From Gammaproteobacteria bacterium (GTDB lineage: Bacteria > Pseudomonadota > Gammaproteobacteria > Tenderiales > Tenderiaceae), in NCBI GenBank assembly GCA_021731365.1, contig JAKFXL010000026.1, positions 1 through 64,000 on the forward strand: a DNA stretch of 64,000 nt. The letters are read 5' to 3'. Position numbers and translations under genes: made by a program. This document shows, piece by piece, positions 49,060-60,361 of this stretch (positions within the stretch are counted from its first letter, which is position 1; each line of letters starts with the position of its first letter). The notes under the pieces were generated by a model. It had not been told where the DNA came from. It was given only the letters and a program-made list of their open reading frames with translations, and made no database searches.

Positions 49060-50001
49060 TTATGCTTTGTATTTGTCATAAACAAACGCCCTAACCTGCT
49101 CCAGCACCACCACAGCTAAGTCATCCGGCTTAAATTTAGGTACAAATCTATTTGCGCCTACACGCTCTATCATTGCATTGTTAAACGTCCCACTTAAGGA
49201 TGTGTGCAATAGGATAAAAAGATGCTGTAACAAGGGGTCACGCCTAATTTCAGTTGTCAAAGTATAGCCATCCATATCGGGCATCTCTACATCGGATATA
49301 ACCATAGCCAAGTTTTGTAGCTTAAGCGCATCAGTCCGTGACCATGTCTTCAACAAATTCAATGCTTCACGACCATTGTTTGCCAATGTGCTTTCGATGC
49401 CAAGCTGTTCCAAGGTGCGTTTTATCTGCTTTCGCGCCACTCCTGAATCATCCACTATTAAAATATGTTGATGCCGGACCAGATCCTCGACATTGTCAGT
49501 AAGGCTGCTCGATACATCCGTTGGCAAACACGACACTTCTGCCAATATTCTCTCGACATCGATAATTTCCACTAGCTCGTTATCAATTTGTGTAACAGCT
49601 GTTAAATAGCAATTTTTTCCGGAACCTTTTGGGGGCGGCGTAATATCGGACCAGGTAAGATTAATAATGCGCTCCACCCCACCCACAAGGAATCCTTGAA
49701 CTGAGCGGTTATATTCTGTCACGATCATATAACATCCCATCGTATCAGTCATTGCTGCACGGCCAATCGCCATATTGAGATCGATAACTGGGATGGTATT
49801 GCCACGCATCGTTGCAACCCCCCTGACCACTGAATTCGAATGTGGAATGTGGTTCAAACGTGGACACTTCACAATCTCTTGAATCTTAAACACATTGATG
49901 CCAAAACGTTGACGCCCTAGTAACCGGAATGTCAGCAATTCCAAGCGGTTATGGCCCGCCAGTTGAGTTCGCTGGTTCACTGCATCCATGACACTGGCCA
50001 C
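49060..50001 (-). CDS. cheV: Chemotaxis protein CheV
   Basis: Hybrid adaptor: an N-terminal CheW domain (LELLTFRLLGRQRFGINVFKIQEIV, VRGVATMRGNTIPVIDL) links receptors to CheA, and a C-terminal receiver domain (HILIVDDSGVARKQI, phospho-acceptor Asp in VISDVEMPDMDGY, HTSLSG, KFKPDDL) allows phosphorylation-dependent tuning. GTG start at 50001 with GGGGAG seven bases upstream. 313 residues. Confidence 0.94.
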   Translation of the reverse strand: MASVMDAVNQRTQLAGHNRLELLTFRLLGRQRFGINVFKIQEIVKCPRLNHIPHSNSVVRGVATMRGNTIPVIDLNMAIGRAAMTDTMGCYMIVTEYNRSVQGFLVGGVERIINLTWSDITPPPKGSGKNCYLTAVTQIDNELVEIIDVERILAEVSCLPTDVSSSLTDNVEDLVRHQHILIVDDSGVARKQIKRTLEQLGIESTLANNGREALNLLKTWSRTDALKLQNLAMVISDVEMPDMDGYTLTTEIRRDPLLQHLFILLHTSLSGTFNNAMIERVGANRFVPKFKPDDLAVVVLEQVRAFVYDKYKA

Positions 50002-50045
50002 TAATTCACTCCCCTTGCGTCCTTCTCACAATTTTAATACTGGGT

Positions 50046-50072
50046 CTATCGACTCGAAACTAAACTTCTTGA
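50046..50072 (-). promoter_or_regulatory. Candidate FliA promoter of cheV-cheR
   Basis: The minus strand reads TCAAGAAG, 11 bases, GTCGATAG. It resembles the flgM promoter in this window (TCAAG...CCGATAA) and lies 45 bases upstream of cheV. Confidence 0.45.
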
Positions 50073-50083
50073 GGCACCTGCAT

Positions 50084-50099
50084 TGGCGCGGGTATTGCT
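50084..50099 (+). promoter_or_regulatory. Sigma-54 promoter of flgAMN
   Basis: TGGCGCGGGTATTGCT has GG-N10-GC spacing and differs from TGGCACG-N4-TTGCT at one position. It is 36 bases upstream of the flgA ATG. Confidence 0.85.
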
Positions 50100-50134
50100 T
50101 GGTTTAGTACCATATTTTAAGGTAAACCCCGACT

Positions 50135-50836
50135 ATGAGAGATAAAACAAGCACACTAGTTATCGGTTTAATGGTTATAGTCTCGGTTGGGACAACGTCT
50201 GCAACAGAACTACAGCCTTTAGAAGATATTCGCAAGGCTGCGGAAACATTTGCTCTAAACCGGGCGTCTGCCGACCAAGATCGTGTCATCGAAGTGGGTC
50301 ATCTTGATCCACGCCTACGCCTCCCCCGCTGCAGTCAGCCCCTAACAACCGAGCAACTTGGCCAACAACTTAACAACCCCAATATCACGGTAACGATAAA
50401 ATGTGACAGTCCAAAGCCGTGGAGCATCCACATACCGGTAAGAACATCTGTTTTTTCTACTATTTCTACAATTTCACGCCCACTGCCACGAGGCGCAACC
50501 ATTCAGCTATCTGACCTGCACATGGAAAGACGCGAAACCAGCCAGCTACGTAATGGCTACTTTGAAAACACTGATAATATAGTGGGAAGAGTTCTAAAAA
50601 GATCCCTTCCCAAGGGCATTGCCATCACACCTAACGATCTTGAGCAAAACCGCATTATTACACGTGGCAGTAAAGTAACCATCATTGCCCGTAACAACAA
50701 CATTACAGTAAAAATGCCAGGCAAGGCGCTGGAGGACGCCACTCTGGGGGCTATAGTTAAGGTTGAAAACCTCTCATCAAAACGAATCATTGAGGCCATT
50801 GCAGCACGGCCCGGCATTGTTGAGGTGCAAATGTGA
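50135..50836 (+). CDS. flgA: P-ring assembly chaperone FlgA
   Basis: Periplasmic chaperone for FlgI assembly. A signal peptide is visible (TLVIGLMVIVSVGTTSATE), followed by a first domain with a CSQP...IKCDSPKPW disulfide-type pattern and a SAF domain from about residue 110 (RPLPRGATIQLSDLHMERRE), ending AARPGIVEVQM. 233 residues, family length. Opposite strand to cheV. Confidence 0.92.
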   Translation: MRDKTSTLVIGLMVIVSVGTTSATELQPLEDIRKAAETFALNRASADQDRVIEVGHLDPRLRLPRCSQPLTTEQLGQQLNNPNITVTIKCDSPKPWSIHIPVRTSVFSTISTISRPLPRGATIQLSDLHMERRETSQLRNGYFENTDNIVGRVLKRSLPKGIAITPNDLEQNRIITRGSKVTIIARNNNITVKMPGKALEDATLGAIVKVENLSSKRIIEAIAARPGIVEVQM

Positions 50837-50884
50837 ACCAATGCACGAACCCGAGATAACCACACTTAAAAAGCGTGAAAAATT

Positions 50885-50911
50885 TCAAGCGCGATTAATC
50901 TTGACCGATAA
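50885..50911 (+). promoter_or_regulatory. FliA (sigma-28) promoter of flgM
   Basis: TCAAGCGC, 11 bases, ACCGATAA lies 34 bases before the flgM ATG. The -10 half matches seven of eight consensus positions. An own FliA promoter for the anti-FliA factor is usual. Confidence 0.7.
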
Positions 50912-50944
50912 TCATATGAAGCAATATTGCAGGAGATGATAAGA

Positions 50945-51250
50945 ATGAGAATTGACAATCCTGGCTTAACCACTGGCCTGGTAAAAGAAGAAGTAAAACA
51001 AGATAAAAAAACGGCCATCCTGCCGCCCCCTCAGCACACCACAGCTGATGTTGTCACCATCACCGACACCGCCACACGTATGCAGCAACTTGAGCAGGTA
51101 ATCACAGCGCAATCTGCTGTCAATAACCAACGCGTGGAAGAACTGCAACACGTTATCAACTCAGGGGGGCCAAAAATTAGCCACTTCGACCTGGCGGCGA
51201 AGATACTCAATTTTGAGAACAACCTGAACAACGCCAGGACAGGGACCTAA
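50945..51250 (+). CDS. flgM: Anti-sigma-28 factor FlgM
   Basis: FlgM binds FliA until the hook is complete, then is exported. The 101-residue product has a disordered N-terminal half and the C-terminal sigma-binding region with RVEELQHVINSGGPKISHFDLAAKILNFE. The ATG at 50945 has GGAG nine bases upstream; upstream in-frame codons are less likely. Followed after one base by flgN. Confidence 0.9.
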   Translation: MRIDNPGLTTGLVKEEVKQDKKTAILPPPQHTTADVVTITDTATRMQQLEQVITAQSAVNNQRVEELQHVINSGGPKISHFDLAAKILNFENNLNNARTGT

Positions 51251-51251
51251 T

Positions 51252-51746
51252 ATGATGACAACGCCTCACATTGCCCAACAGGTAGACGCATTACTAGAAC
51301 AGCAAATTCAAGCGGCAGATTCACTGAAACACACCCTTGAAGATGAGGGTAATATCCTGATTAAAAGAGACTTTGAGGCTATTCACACCCTTAATCAGCA
51401 AAAACTCGAACAGAGTGCGTTACTCGAGAAGCTTCATCAAGAACATCACCACCTGCTAAAGAAACATGGATTTTCGTACACCCCCGATGGCATGAACAGT
51501 TTTATTAATAGTCACCCCCCTCTCCTCTCAATACAGCTTCGCCAAAAACAGACATCCCTTTTAGTATTGCTTGATAACTGCCAAAAACTTAACACCATTA
51601 ATGGCACAATTATCGCCGCAAATAGACACTCCACCGAAACTGCACTGGCAATATTACGGGGTCAACCAACATCAGACGGCCTCACATACGGAGCCAATGG
51701 GCAATCAGTGACGACACCTCACTCCAACCCATTAATCCAAGCATAA
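51252..51746 (+). CDS. flgN: Flagellar export chaperone FlgN
   Basis: Cytoplasmic chaperone of FlgK and FlgL. A 164-residue, helical protein with the FlgN pattern LLEQQIQAADSLKHTLEDEGNILIKRDFEAIHTLNQQKLEQSALLEKL. Directly after flgM, as usual. Confidence 0.87.
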   Translation: MMTTPHIAQQVDALLEQQIQAADSLKHTLEDEGNILIKRDFEAIHTLNQQKLEQSALLEKLHQEHHHLLKKHGFSYTPDGMNSFINSHPPLLSIQLRQKQTSLLVLLDNCQKLNTINGTIIAANRHSTETALAILRGQPTSDGLTYGANGQSVTTPHSNPLIQA

Positions 51747-51798
51747 ACGGGGCGGTTAATATGCTCATCTTTCACGCCAACACCTGAATATAAAAACG

Positions 51799-52506
51799 AT
51801 GGAAACGCTAACCGATACCATACGAATCAAAAAAATCCTCACTCAGCTCATGGAACGGCGCACATTAATCACTGCCTCAATAGATGAACATATGGAGGAA
51901 TACACAACTACCATAATCGATTTTTCCAGTGACGATGGAGAACATCTAATGTTCAACGAATTCAGGCCTGTGCCCGACGAGGCGCTATATAAATCAGCGA
52001 CCACCCTCAAGCTTGCAACCCAAATTGATGGGGTTCCAATCGATTTTAACGTCAACTTCAGGGGTAACCACAAAACAGATGGTATTGCCCACTATAGATG
52101 TACACTCCCCTCATCACTCAATCATCACCAGAGACGGGCGAGCATCCGCGTACCCCTGAGCCAATTTCAATCACTACCTGCGACCCTGACTACACCTGGC
52201 AACCTAATTTTAACCGGCGATATCGCTGACATATCAATTGGTGGCATTCGCGTGCGCTTTTCCAAAGAGCTACCCATAGCACTGGAAACGGACCAAATAC
52301 TCTACTGCTCATTCCCCCTACCTCCCGATGGCAAGCAGGCACTCACCTGTCAAATAATCGTCCGTGCGATCAAAAATCAGGATGAAAAAGCTCAGACAAC
52401 CTTCATCGGCGGCCAATTTATCAGCGTTACCAGCCTTCAGGAGAGGCAAATTGAACGCAGTGTCATGTTGCTGCAACGTCTCGCCCAACAAAAACGTAAC
52501 AGCTGA
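51799..52506 (+). CDS. flgZ: c-di-GMP-binding flagellar brake protein (YcgR/FlgZ)
   Basis: An N-terminal YcgR domain (about 1-110) is followed by a PilZ domain with the c-di-GMP motifs RRASIRVPL (RxxxR near residue 115) and DISIGGIRV (D/NxSxxG near 145). Such proteins slow the motor when c-di-GMP is high by contacting the stator or rotor. 235 residues; it follows flgN by 52 bases in the flgAMN unit. Confidence 0.88.
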   Translation: METLTDTIRIKKILTQLMERRTLITASIDEHMEEYTTTIIDFSSDDGEHLMFNEFRPVPDEALYKSATTLKLATQIDGVPIDFNVNFRGNHKTDGIAHYRCTLPSSLNHHQRRASIRVPLSQFQSLPATLTTPGNLILTGDIADISIGGIRVRFSKELPIALETDQILYCSFPLPPDGKQALTCQIIVRAIKNQDEKAQTTFIGGQFISVTSLQERQIERSVMLLQRLAQQKRNS

Positions 52507-52557
52507 TTTCCTTTCTGATTCAAGTTGATATACTGTCGCCCCAGCAGTTAACTGCAC

Positions 52558-52633
52558 GCCCCGGTAGCTCAGTGTATAGAGCGATCCCCTCCTAAGGGAT
52601 AGGTCGCAGGTTAGAGTCCCGCCCGGGGCACCA
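52558..52633 (+). tRNA. tRNA-Arg (anticodon CCU)
   Basis: A 76-nt cloverleaf: acceptor GCCCCGG/CCGGGGC, D arm GCTC/GAGC, anticodon stem ATCCC/GGGAT with loop CTCCTAA (anticodon CCT), five-base variable loop, T arm GCAGG/CCCGC, encoded CCA. It is unusual: the D loop AGTGTATA has T where G19 is expected, and the T loop TTAGAGT has A at position 56 in place of C. The universal 19-56 pair thus appears changed from G-C to U-A. There is also an A-C mismatch in the T stem (51-63). Confidence 0.85.
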
Positions 52634-52734
52634 TTTTTACGGCATCAACACTCGTCTTTATATAATTAGTTGATATAAACTATATAAAACGATTAATTTA
52701 TCTTATATAAAAAATACCCTATCTTAACGTTGGC

Positions 52735-52763
52735 GGTCGTCTACCATAAAGCTACAGACGACC
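52735..52763 (+). promoter_or_regulatory. Perfect inverted repeat in the leader of cysI
   Basis: GGTCGTCT (52735-52742) and AGACGACC (52756-52763) form an 8-bp perfect stem with a 13-nt loop, 34 bases before the sulfite reductase ATG. Upstream lies a very AT-rich stretch (52660-52715) that could hold the promoter. An RNA leader hairpin or an operator are both possible. Confidence 0.45.
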
Positions 52764-52797
52764 ATCCGAGTACGAAAAACAAGGCAAGCGGATCAGC

Positions 52798-54522
52798 ATG
52801 AGTCAAACCCAGAACATAGCCCCAGCAGCGCAGCCCCAGCCCTCACGCCCGTGCGTTCAGCGTCCTGGCATGTACATCTATGACCAGTACGACCAACGCA
52901 TTGTTGACGAACGTGTCAGCCAGTTTCGCGGACAAACACAACGTTACCTGACGGGCGAACTGGGGGCTGATGAGTTTATGGCCTTGCGCCTGATGAATGG
53001 CCTCTACATCCAACGCCACGCGCCCATGTTACGTATCGCCATCCCTTACGGCCTCTTTTCATCAGACCAGATGAGGATGCTGGCGCACATTGCCCGTCAA
53101 TATGACAAAGGGTATGGCCACTTCACCACCCGCCAGAATATCCAGTTCAACTGGCCCAAGCTGGAAACAGTGCCTGATATTCTTGCCGATCTGGCCTCAG
53201 TGCAGATGCACGCCATCCAGACCAGCGGCAACTGTATCCGCAATACCACCACCGACCCGCTGGCCGGTGTTGCTGCCGATGAGCTGGAAGACCCGCGGCC
53301 TTATTGTGAAATCATCCGTCAGTGGAGCACCCTGCACCCGGAGTTTGCCTACCTGCCACGCAAGTTTAAAATCGCCATCACCGGCGCAAGCCGCGATCGC
53401 GCCGCTACTCTGGTTCACGACATTGGCCTAAGACTGGTCAGAAATGAGACCGGCGAAGTTGGCTTTCAAGTCAGTGTTGGTGGCGGTCTTGGACGCACCC
53501 CCATGATTGGTCAGACTATTCGCCCCTTCCTGGAGAAGCAGCACCTGCTCTCCTACTTGGAGGCGATAGTACGTGTCTACAACCTCAAGGGTCGTCGTGA
53601 CAACAAGTACAAAGCCCGCATCAAAATACTCGTTGCCAGCCTGGGTATGGACACATTCCGGGTTCTGGTCGAGCGCGAATGGGGCAATAACCGGGATAAA
53701 CTCATCCTCGATCAGGCTGAAATTGACCGTGTAAAAACATTTTTTACCCCACTCCCCTATGACGCCGATGCGGCCAGCGATAAACGTCATGAAGGTTATG
53801 CCAACAATAACGATGACTTTGCCCGCTGGCTCAAATACAACACCTTTGACCATAAGGTAGAGGGGTACCGTGGTGTGTTTGTCTCACTCAAAGCCCCCGG
53901 CATTGCGCCCGGCGACATTACTGACAAACAGATGGATCTGGTGGCTGAGCTGGCCGATCGTTACAGCGCAGGGCTGATTCGCAGCACCTACGAACAGAAT
54001 CTGGTACTCAGCGATGTTAAACAGGGTGAACTCTACCCACTCTGGCAATCACTGCATCAAGATGGGCTGGCAACACCCACCATTGGCTCCATCAATGACA
54101 TGATCTGCTGCCCCGGGCTCGACTTCTGCGAGCTGGCTAATGCCAGCTCCATCGATGTGGCCGATATGATCCAGCGCCGTTTTGAAGATCTTGACTACCT
54201 CTACGACCTTGGCGAAATCAGACTGAAGATGTCTGGCTGCATGAACGGTTGCGCCCACCATGCCATCGGCCATATCGGCATCCTCGGTGTCGATAAAAAG
54301 GGGGAAGAGTGGTACCAGCTAACGCTGGGAGGCTTTGCAGAGACCACCGCTGAGCTGGGTCAACGCCTGGGGCGTGCCGTCTCTAAGGATGAAGTGGCGG
54401 ATGCTGTTGAAAAAATCGCCCATGTATATGTTGAACAACGTATCGAAGGTGAACAGTTTATCGATACCTTCCAGCGCATCGGAATTGTCCCTTTTCAAGA
54501 GCGTGTCTATGCAGATAATTAA
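52798..54522 (+). CDS. cysI: Ferredoxin/NADPH-type sulfite (nitrite) reductase, siroheme subunit
   Basis: Six-electron reduction of sulfite to sulfide for cysteine synthesis (or nitrite to ammonia). The 574-residue protein has two nitrite/sulfite reductase ferredoxin-like half domains (from DRYSQF-like and LKAPG regions) and the 4Fe-4S/siroheme cysteines CCPGLDFC and CMNGC near residues 437-483. TTRQNIQFNWPK and SGNCIRNTTTDPLAG are siroheme-contact blocks. The close partner gene is DUF934, which points to assimilatory sulfite reduction in proteobacteria lacking CysJ. Confidence 0.88.
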   Translation: MSQTQNIAPAAQPQPSRPCVQRPGMYIYDQYDQRIVDERVSQFRGQTQRYLTGELGADEFMALRLMNGLYIQRHAPMLRIAIPYGLFSSDQMRMLAHIARQYDKGYGHFTTRQNIQFNWPKLETVPDILADLASVQMHAIQTSGNCIRNTTTDPLAGVAADELEDPRPYCEIIRQWSTLHPEFAYLPRKFKIAITGASRDRAATLVHDIGLRLVRNETGEVGFQVSVGGGLGRTPMIGQTIRPFLEKQHLLSYLEAIVRVYNLKGRRDNKYKARIKILVASLGMDTFRVLVEREWGNNRDKLILDQAEIDRVKTFFTPLPYDADAASDKRHEGYANNNDDFARWLKYNTFDHKVEGYRGVFVSLKAPGIAPGDITDKQMDLVAELADRYSAGLIRSTYEQNLVLSDVKQGELYPLWQSLHQDGLATPTIGSINDMICCPGLDFCELANASSIDVADMIQRRFEDLDYLYDLGEIRLKMSGCMNGCAHHAIGHIGILGVDKKGEEWYQLTLGGFAETTAELGQRLGRAVSKDEVADAVEKIAHVYVEQRIEGEQFIDTFQRIGIVPFQERVYADN

Positions 54523-55009
54523 GAATCGCCAGATCATTGAAGACCGGTGGCAACATATTCCTGACCTGACTGACGGCGTGACGACCGATACACTGCCCGC
54601 AGGTGACATCATTGTCCCTTTCAGCTTATGGCAGAGTGATAAAGAACAGTTATTGCAACACTCAGGTGGACTCGGTGTGCGGCTTAACAGCGATCATGAC
54701 GTGGCAGAAATCAGCCCCGATTTGTCACACTTTGCCATCGTCGCGCTGCAATTTCCCAGCTTCCGCGATGGTCGCAGCTACTCCATTGCCACTGCCCTGC
54801 GCCAACACTACGGTTATACTGGCGAACTACGTGCGGTGGGCAACGTGCTGCGTGATCAGCTGGCTTATATGGAACGTGCCGGTTTTGACGCCTTTGAGAT
54901 CGATGCCAGCCAGACAATTGAAGATGCACTTAACGCCTTTGGTGAGATTAGCGTCAAATATCAAACATCCTCTGACGAACCACTCCCCCTATATAGACGC
55001 CGCGCCTGA
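54509..55009 (+). CDS. DUF934 protein, sulfite reduction-associated
   Basis: A 166-residue DUF934 protein with the family blocks VRLNSDHDVAEISPDLSHFAIVALQFPSFRDGRSYSIA and GYTGELRAVGNVLRDQLAYMERAGFDAFE. It is found next to siroheme sulfite reductase in many proteobacteria and is thought to take part in electron supply or maturation; the exact role is unknown. The ATG at 54509 overlaps the end of cysI by 14 nt. Confidence 0.88.
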   Translation: MQIIKNRQIIEDRWQHIPDLTDGVTTDTLPAGDIIVPFSLWQSDKEQLLQHSGGLGVRLNSDHDVAEISPDLSHFAIVALQFPSFRDGRSYSIATALRQHYGYTGELRAVGNVLRDQLAYMERAGFDAFEIDASQTIEDALNAFGEISVKYQTSSDEPLPLYRRRA

Positions 55010-55020
55010 CGCCTGACTAT

Positions 55021-55049
55021 CCCACCACCAGCGTTGCGCTAGTGGTGGG
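55021..55049. terminator. Bidirectional hairpin between DUF934 and dsbC
   Basis: CCCACCACCAGCG pairs with CGCTAGTGGTGGG (one mismatch) with a 3-nt loop. It sits between two convergent genes and can act for both, although T tracts are weak. Confidence 0.7.
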
Positions 55050-55057
55050 TCTATTGC

Positions 55058-55780
55058 CTACGGCTCTTTACCTTCCAGTGCCGCCAACAGCCGTGCCGCT
55101 GGCACATAGCCAGGAATCACACTGCCATCTTCCAACACCAGCGTGGGTGTGCCTGTAATGCCAAGCTTTTCAACCAGGGCCATATGTTTTTCAACCGGAT
55201 TTTCACAGCTCTTGTTAGGCATGTTTTTGCCCGCCTTTGCATCCGTCAGCGCCTGCTGCCGATTCGCTGAACACCAGGCAGTAACGGCCTTATCATATGA
55301 TTTTGAACCAGCACCGGCACGTGGAAATAGCAGATAACGCACTTCGATACCCAGACTATTCAACTCTGCCATCTCCAAGTGCATGCGGCGGCAGTACTGA
55401 CAATCGATATCGGTAAACACAGTGACGCGGTGTTTGACCTGTTTTGGGCTATAGATAATCATCGATTTTTCATCAATTTCAGAGATTAACTTCAACCGCC
55501 CCTGCCCACGCTTCACTTCTGAGAGGCTTTTACCATCTTTTAAGTCAATGACGCTGCCGTTCAACAGATAACGTCCATCCGCCGAGACGTAGAAGAGATC
55601 TGCACCGTAGGCCACTTCATAAAACCCTGGAACACTGCTCTTCACGATGGAGTCCGGTGCCATACCCGGCACAATTTTAGCCACTGCGTTACGTACCTGT
55701 GCCACCTCGTCCGCCGCCCTGGCTGGACTATTCAACCCTAATGCCAACAGGGAGGTCAGCAGCAAAATTCTAAACTTCAT
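55058..55780 (-). CDS. dsbC: Periplasmic disulfide isomerase DsbC
   Basis: V-shaped homodimeric isomerase/reductase. Signal peptide MKFRILLLTSLLALGLNSPARA, N-terminal dimerisation domain, then a thioredoxin fold with the active-site CxxC in TDIDCQYCRRMH near residue 118 and the cis-Pro in GITGTPTLVLEDG. A second Cys pair is visible (ACSANRQ... CENP). ATG at 55780 has AAGGA upstream; a TTG 21 bases further up is unlikely. About 240 residues. Confidence 0.9.
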   Translation of the reverse strand: MKFRILLLTSLLALGLNSPARAADEVAQVRNAVAKIVPGMAPDSIVKSSVPGFYEVAYGADLFYVSADGRYLLNGSVIDLKDGKSLSEVKRGQGRLKLISEIDEKSMIIYSPKQVKHRVTVFTDIDCQYCRRMHLEMAELNSLGIEVRYLLFPRAGAGSKSYDKAVTAWCSANRQQALTDAKAGKNMPNKSCENPVEKHMALVEKLGITGTPTLVLEDGSVIPGYVPAARLLAALEGKEP

Positions 55781-55925
55781 CCTAAACATTCCTTTTCTCA
55801 AATAGTGACTGTTGTGAACCCATTATACCCGCAGAGTTCCGTTGCAACCCATCAGCAACACAATCATCAGGCCATAAATGTGAAGTCCCTTCAAGGATAA
55901 CGGCCATGTTCCCAGTTTTTTGCAG

Positions 55926-55949
55926 TATACATACATGAATGTTTGTATA
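55926..55949. promoter_or_regulatory. AcrR/TetR-type operator before the efflux operon
   Basis: TATACATACAT, GA, ATGTTTGTATA form 11-bp half sites with one mismatch, strongly resembling the AcrR operator (TACATACATT...AATGTATGTA). The palindrome lies between the 55920 TTGCAG (-35-like) and the coding start and would be occupied by the repressor encoded at 61903. Confidence 0.7.
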
Positions 55950-55987
55950 TAATGCAAAATCTCATCCTCCACTGCGGACTCACGGCC

Positions 55988-57169
55988 ATGGCGCTACTCA
56001 CGCTCAACACTGCCCCCCTTACCCACTCAAAAACATCCACTCAATATCCTCTGCTTCTTGGGGCAATAATTTTGCTCACCCTTTTAGGTGGCTGCTCAAA
56101 AACAGAAGATGCGCCCCTCCCCGGCGCAGCAGGTGGTGCCATGCCCGCCATGCCTGTCACGGTTATCGACGTTCAACCTGAGAAGGTACCCACACTCATC
56201 GAAGCAGTGGGGCAGACCGAAGGGTCCAAGGATGTTGAAGTGCGTCCCCGCGTCTCCGGTGTATTAATGCAGCAACGCTATAAAGAAGGGGACTATGTCA
56301 ACGCCGGCGCAGTGCTTTTTACCATCGACCGGGCACCTTTCCAGATTGCCCTGAATCAGGCTCAGGCGGCACTGGCACAGGACAAGGCCAGCCTGGAACG
56401 CAGCGAACGTGAAGCGGCCCGTCTTAAGCCGCTAGTAGCGGAAAAGGCAATCAGCAGTCGGGAACTGGATGACGCCAATACAGCGCTCCAGGCAGCGTTG
56501 GCGTCACAGAAAATAAACGAATCCAGATTACGTGACGCGGAGCTGAACCTCTCCTACACCCATGTCACCGCACCTATCGCCGGCATCACTGGCCGGGCGC
56601 AACTCTCTTTAGGTTCACTGGTCACCGCAGGCGCGCAATCAAGCCTGCTCACAACCATCAATACCAGCAATCCGATCTGGGTCCGTTTTGCCTTCTCTGA
56701 GCGTGAAACGGCCCAGCTGCGTCACTCCAACAAACCAGAGATCCATCTGATTCTGGATGATGGCAGTCGCTACGCCCCCTCTGGTGTTATCAACTTCTCG
56801 GCCTCAACCGTAAATAACAGAACCGGCATGGTGGAGATGCGGGCTGAGTTTGCCAATACCGACCATCGGCTATTGCCCGGCCAATTTGTACGTGTCCAGG
56901 TCAATGTTGGCCACCGTGACGGCTATCTGATACCCCATGCCGCTGTTGCCCAGACCGAACAGGGCAGCGTGCTCTTTACCGTAACGCCAGACAATACGGT
57001 GGCACCACGCCCAGTCGTAACAGCCGGTTGGTCGGAGCAAAACTGGGTAGTGACGGAGGGGCTTGCGCCCGGCGACCGGGTGATTATCGATAATCTGATG
57101 AAGATGCGCCCCGGCGCACCCGTGGCACCCCACGCGCCCGGCGAAACACCTGCAGGCCCCAAGCAGTAG
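55988..57169 (+). CDS. RND efflux periplasmic adaptor (MexA/AcrA family)
   Basis: Membrane fusion lipoprotein linking the RND pump to the outer membrane channel. The lipobox LLGGC is followed by the biotinyl-lipoyl half motifs VRPRVSGVLMQQRYKEGDYVNAGAVLFTID, a coiled-coil hairpin (about 100-170), and the beta-barrel and membrane-proximal domains ending in GDRVIIDNLMKMRPGAPV. The start is uncertain. ATG 55952 lies only 3 bases from the operator and may be upstream of the transcript start; ATG 55988 leaves a 35-residue lipoprotein signal. I prefer 55988. Confidence 0.88.
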   Translation: MALLTLNTAPLTHSKTSTQYPLLLGAIILLTLLGGCSKTEDAPLPGAAGGAMPAMPVTVIDVQPEKVPTLIEAVGQTEGSKDVEVRPRVSGVLMQQRYKEGDYVNAGAVLFTIDRAPFQIALNQAQAALAQDKASLERSEREAARLKPLVAEKAISSRELDDANTALQAALASQKINESRLRDAELNLSYTHVTAPIAGITGRAQLSLGSLVTAGAQSSLLTTINTSNPIWVRFAFSERETAQLRHSNKPEIHLILDDGSRYAPSGVINFSASTVNNRTGMVEMRAEFANTDHRLLPGQFVRVQVNVGHRDGYLIPHAAVAQTEQGSVLFTVTPDNTVAPRPVVTAGWSEQNWVVTEGLAPGDRVIIDNLMKMRPGAPVAPHAPGETPAGPKQ

Positions 57170-57211
57170 TTTCACCCTTTTGCAGCGCCGCAACAGAGCG
57201 AGCCCCAAGCC

Positions 57212-60357
<3,146 letters not shown>

Positions 60358-60361
<4 letters not shown>

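Noticed and set aside
54335-54508. Longer frame upstream of the DUF934 gene
   Set aside because: It lies within cysI in another frame and does not resemble DUF934; the ATG at 54509 fits the family start.
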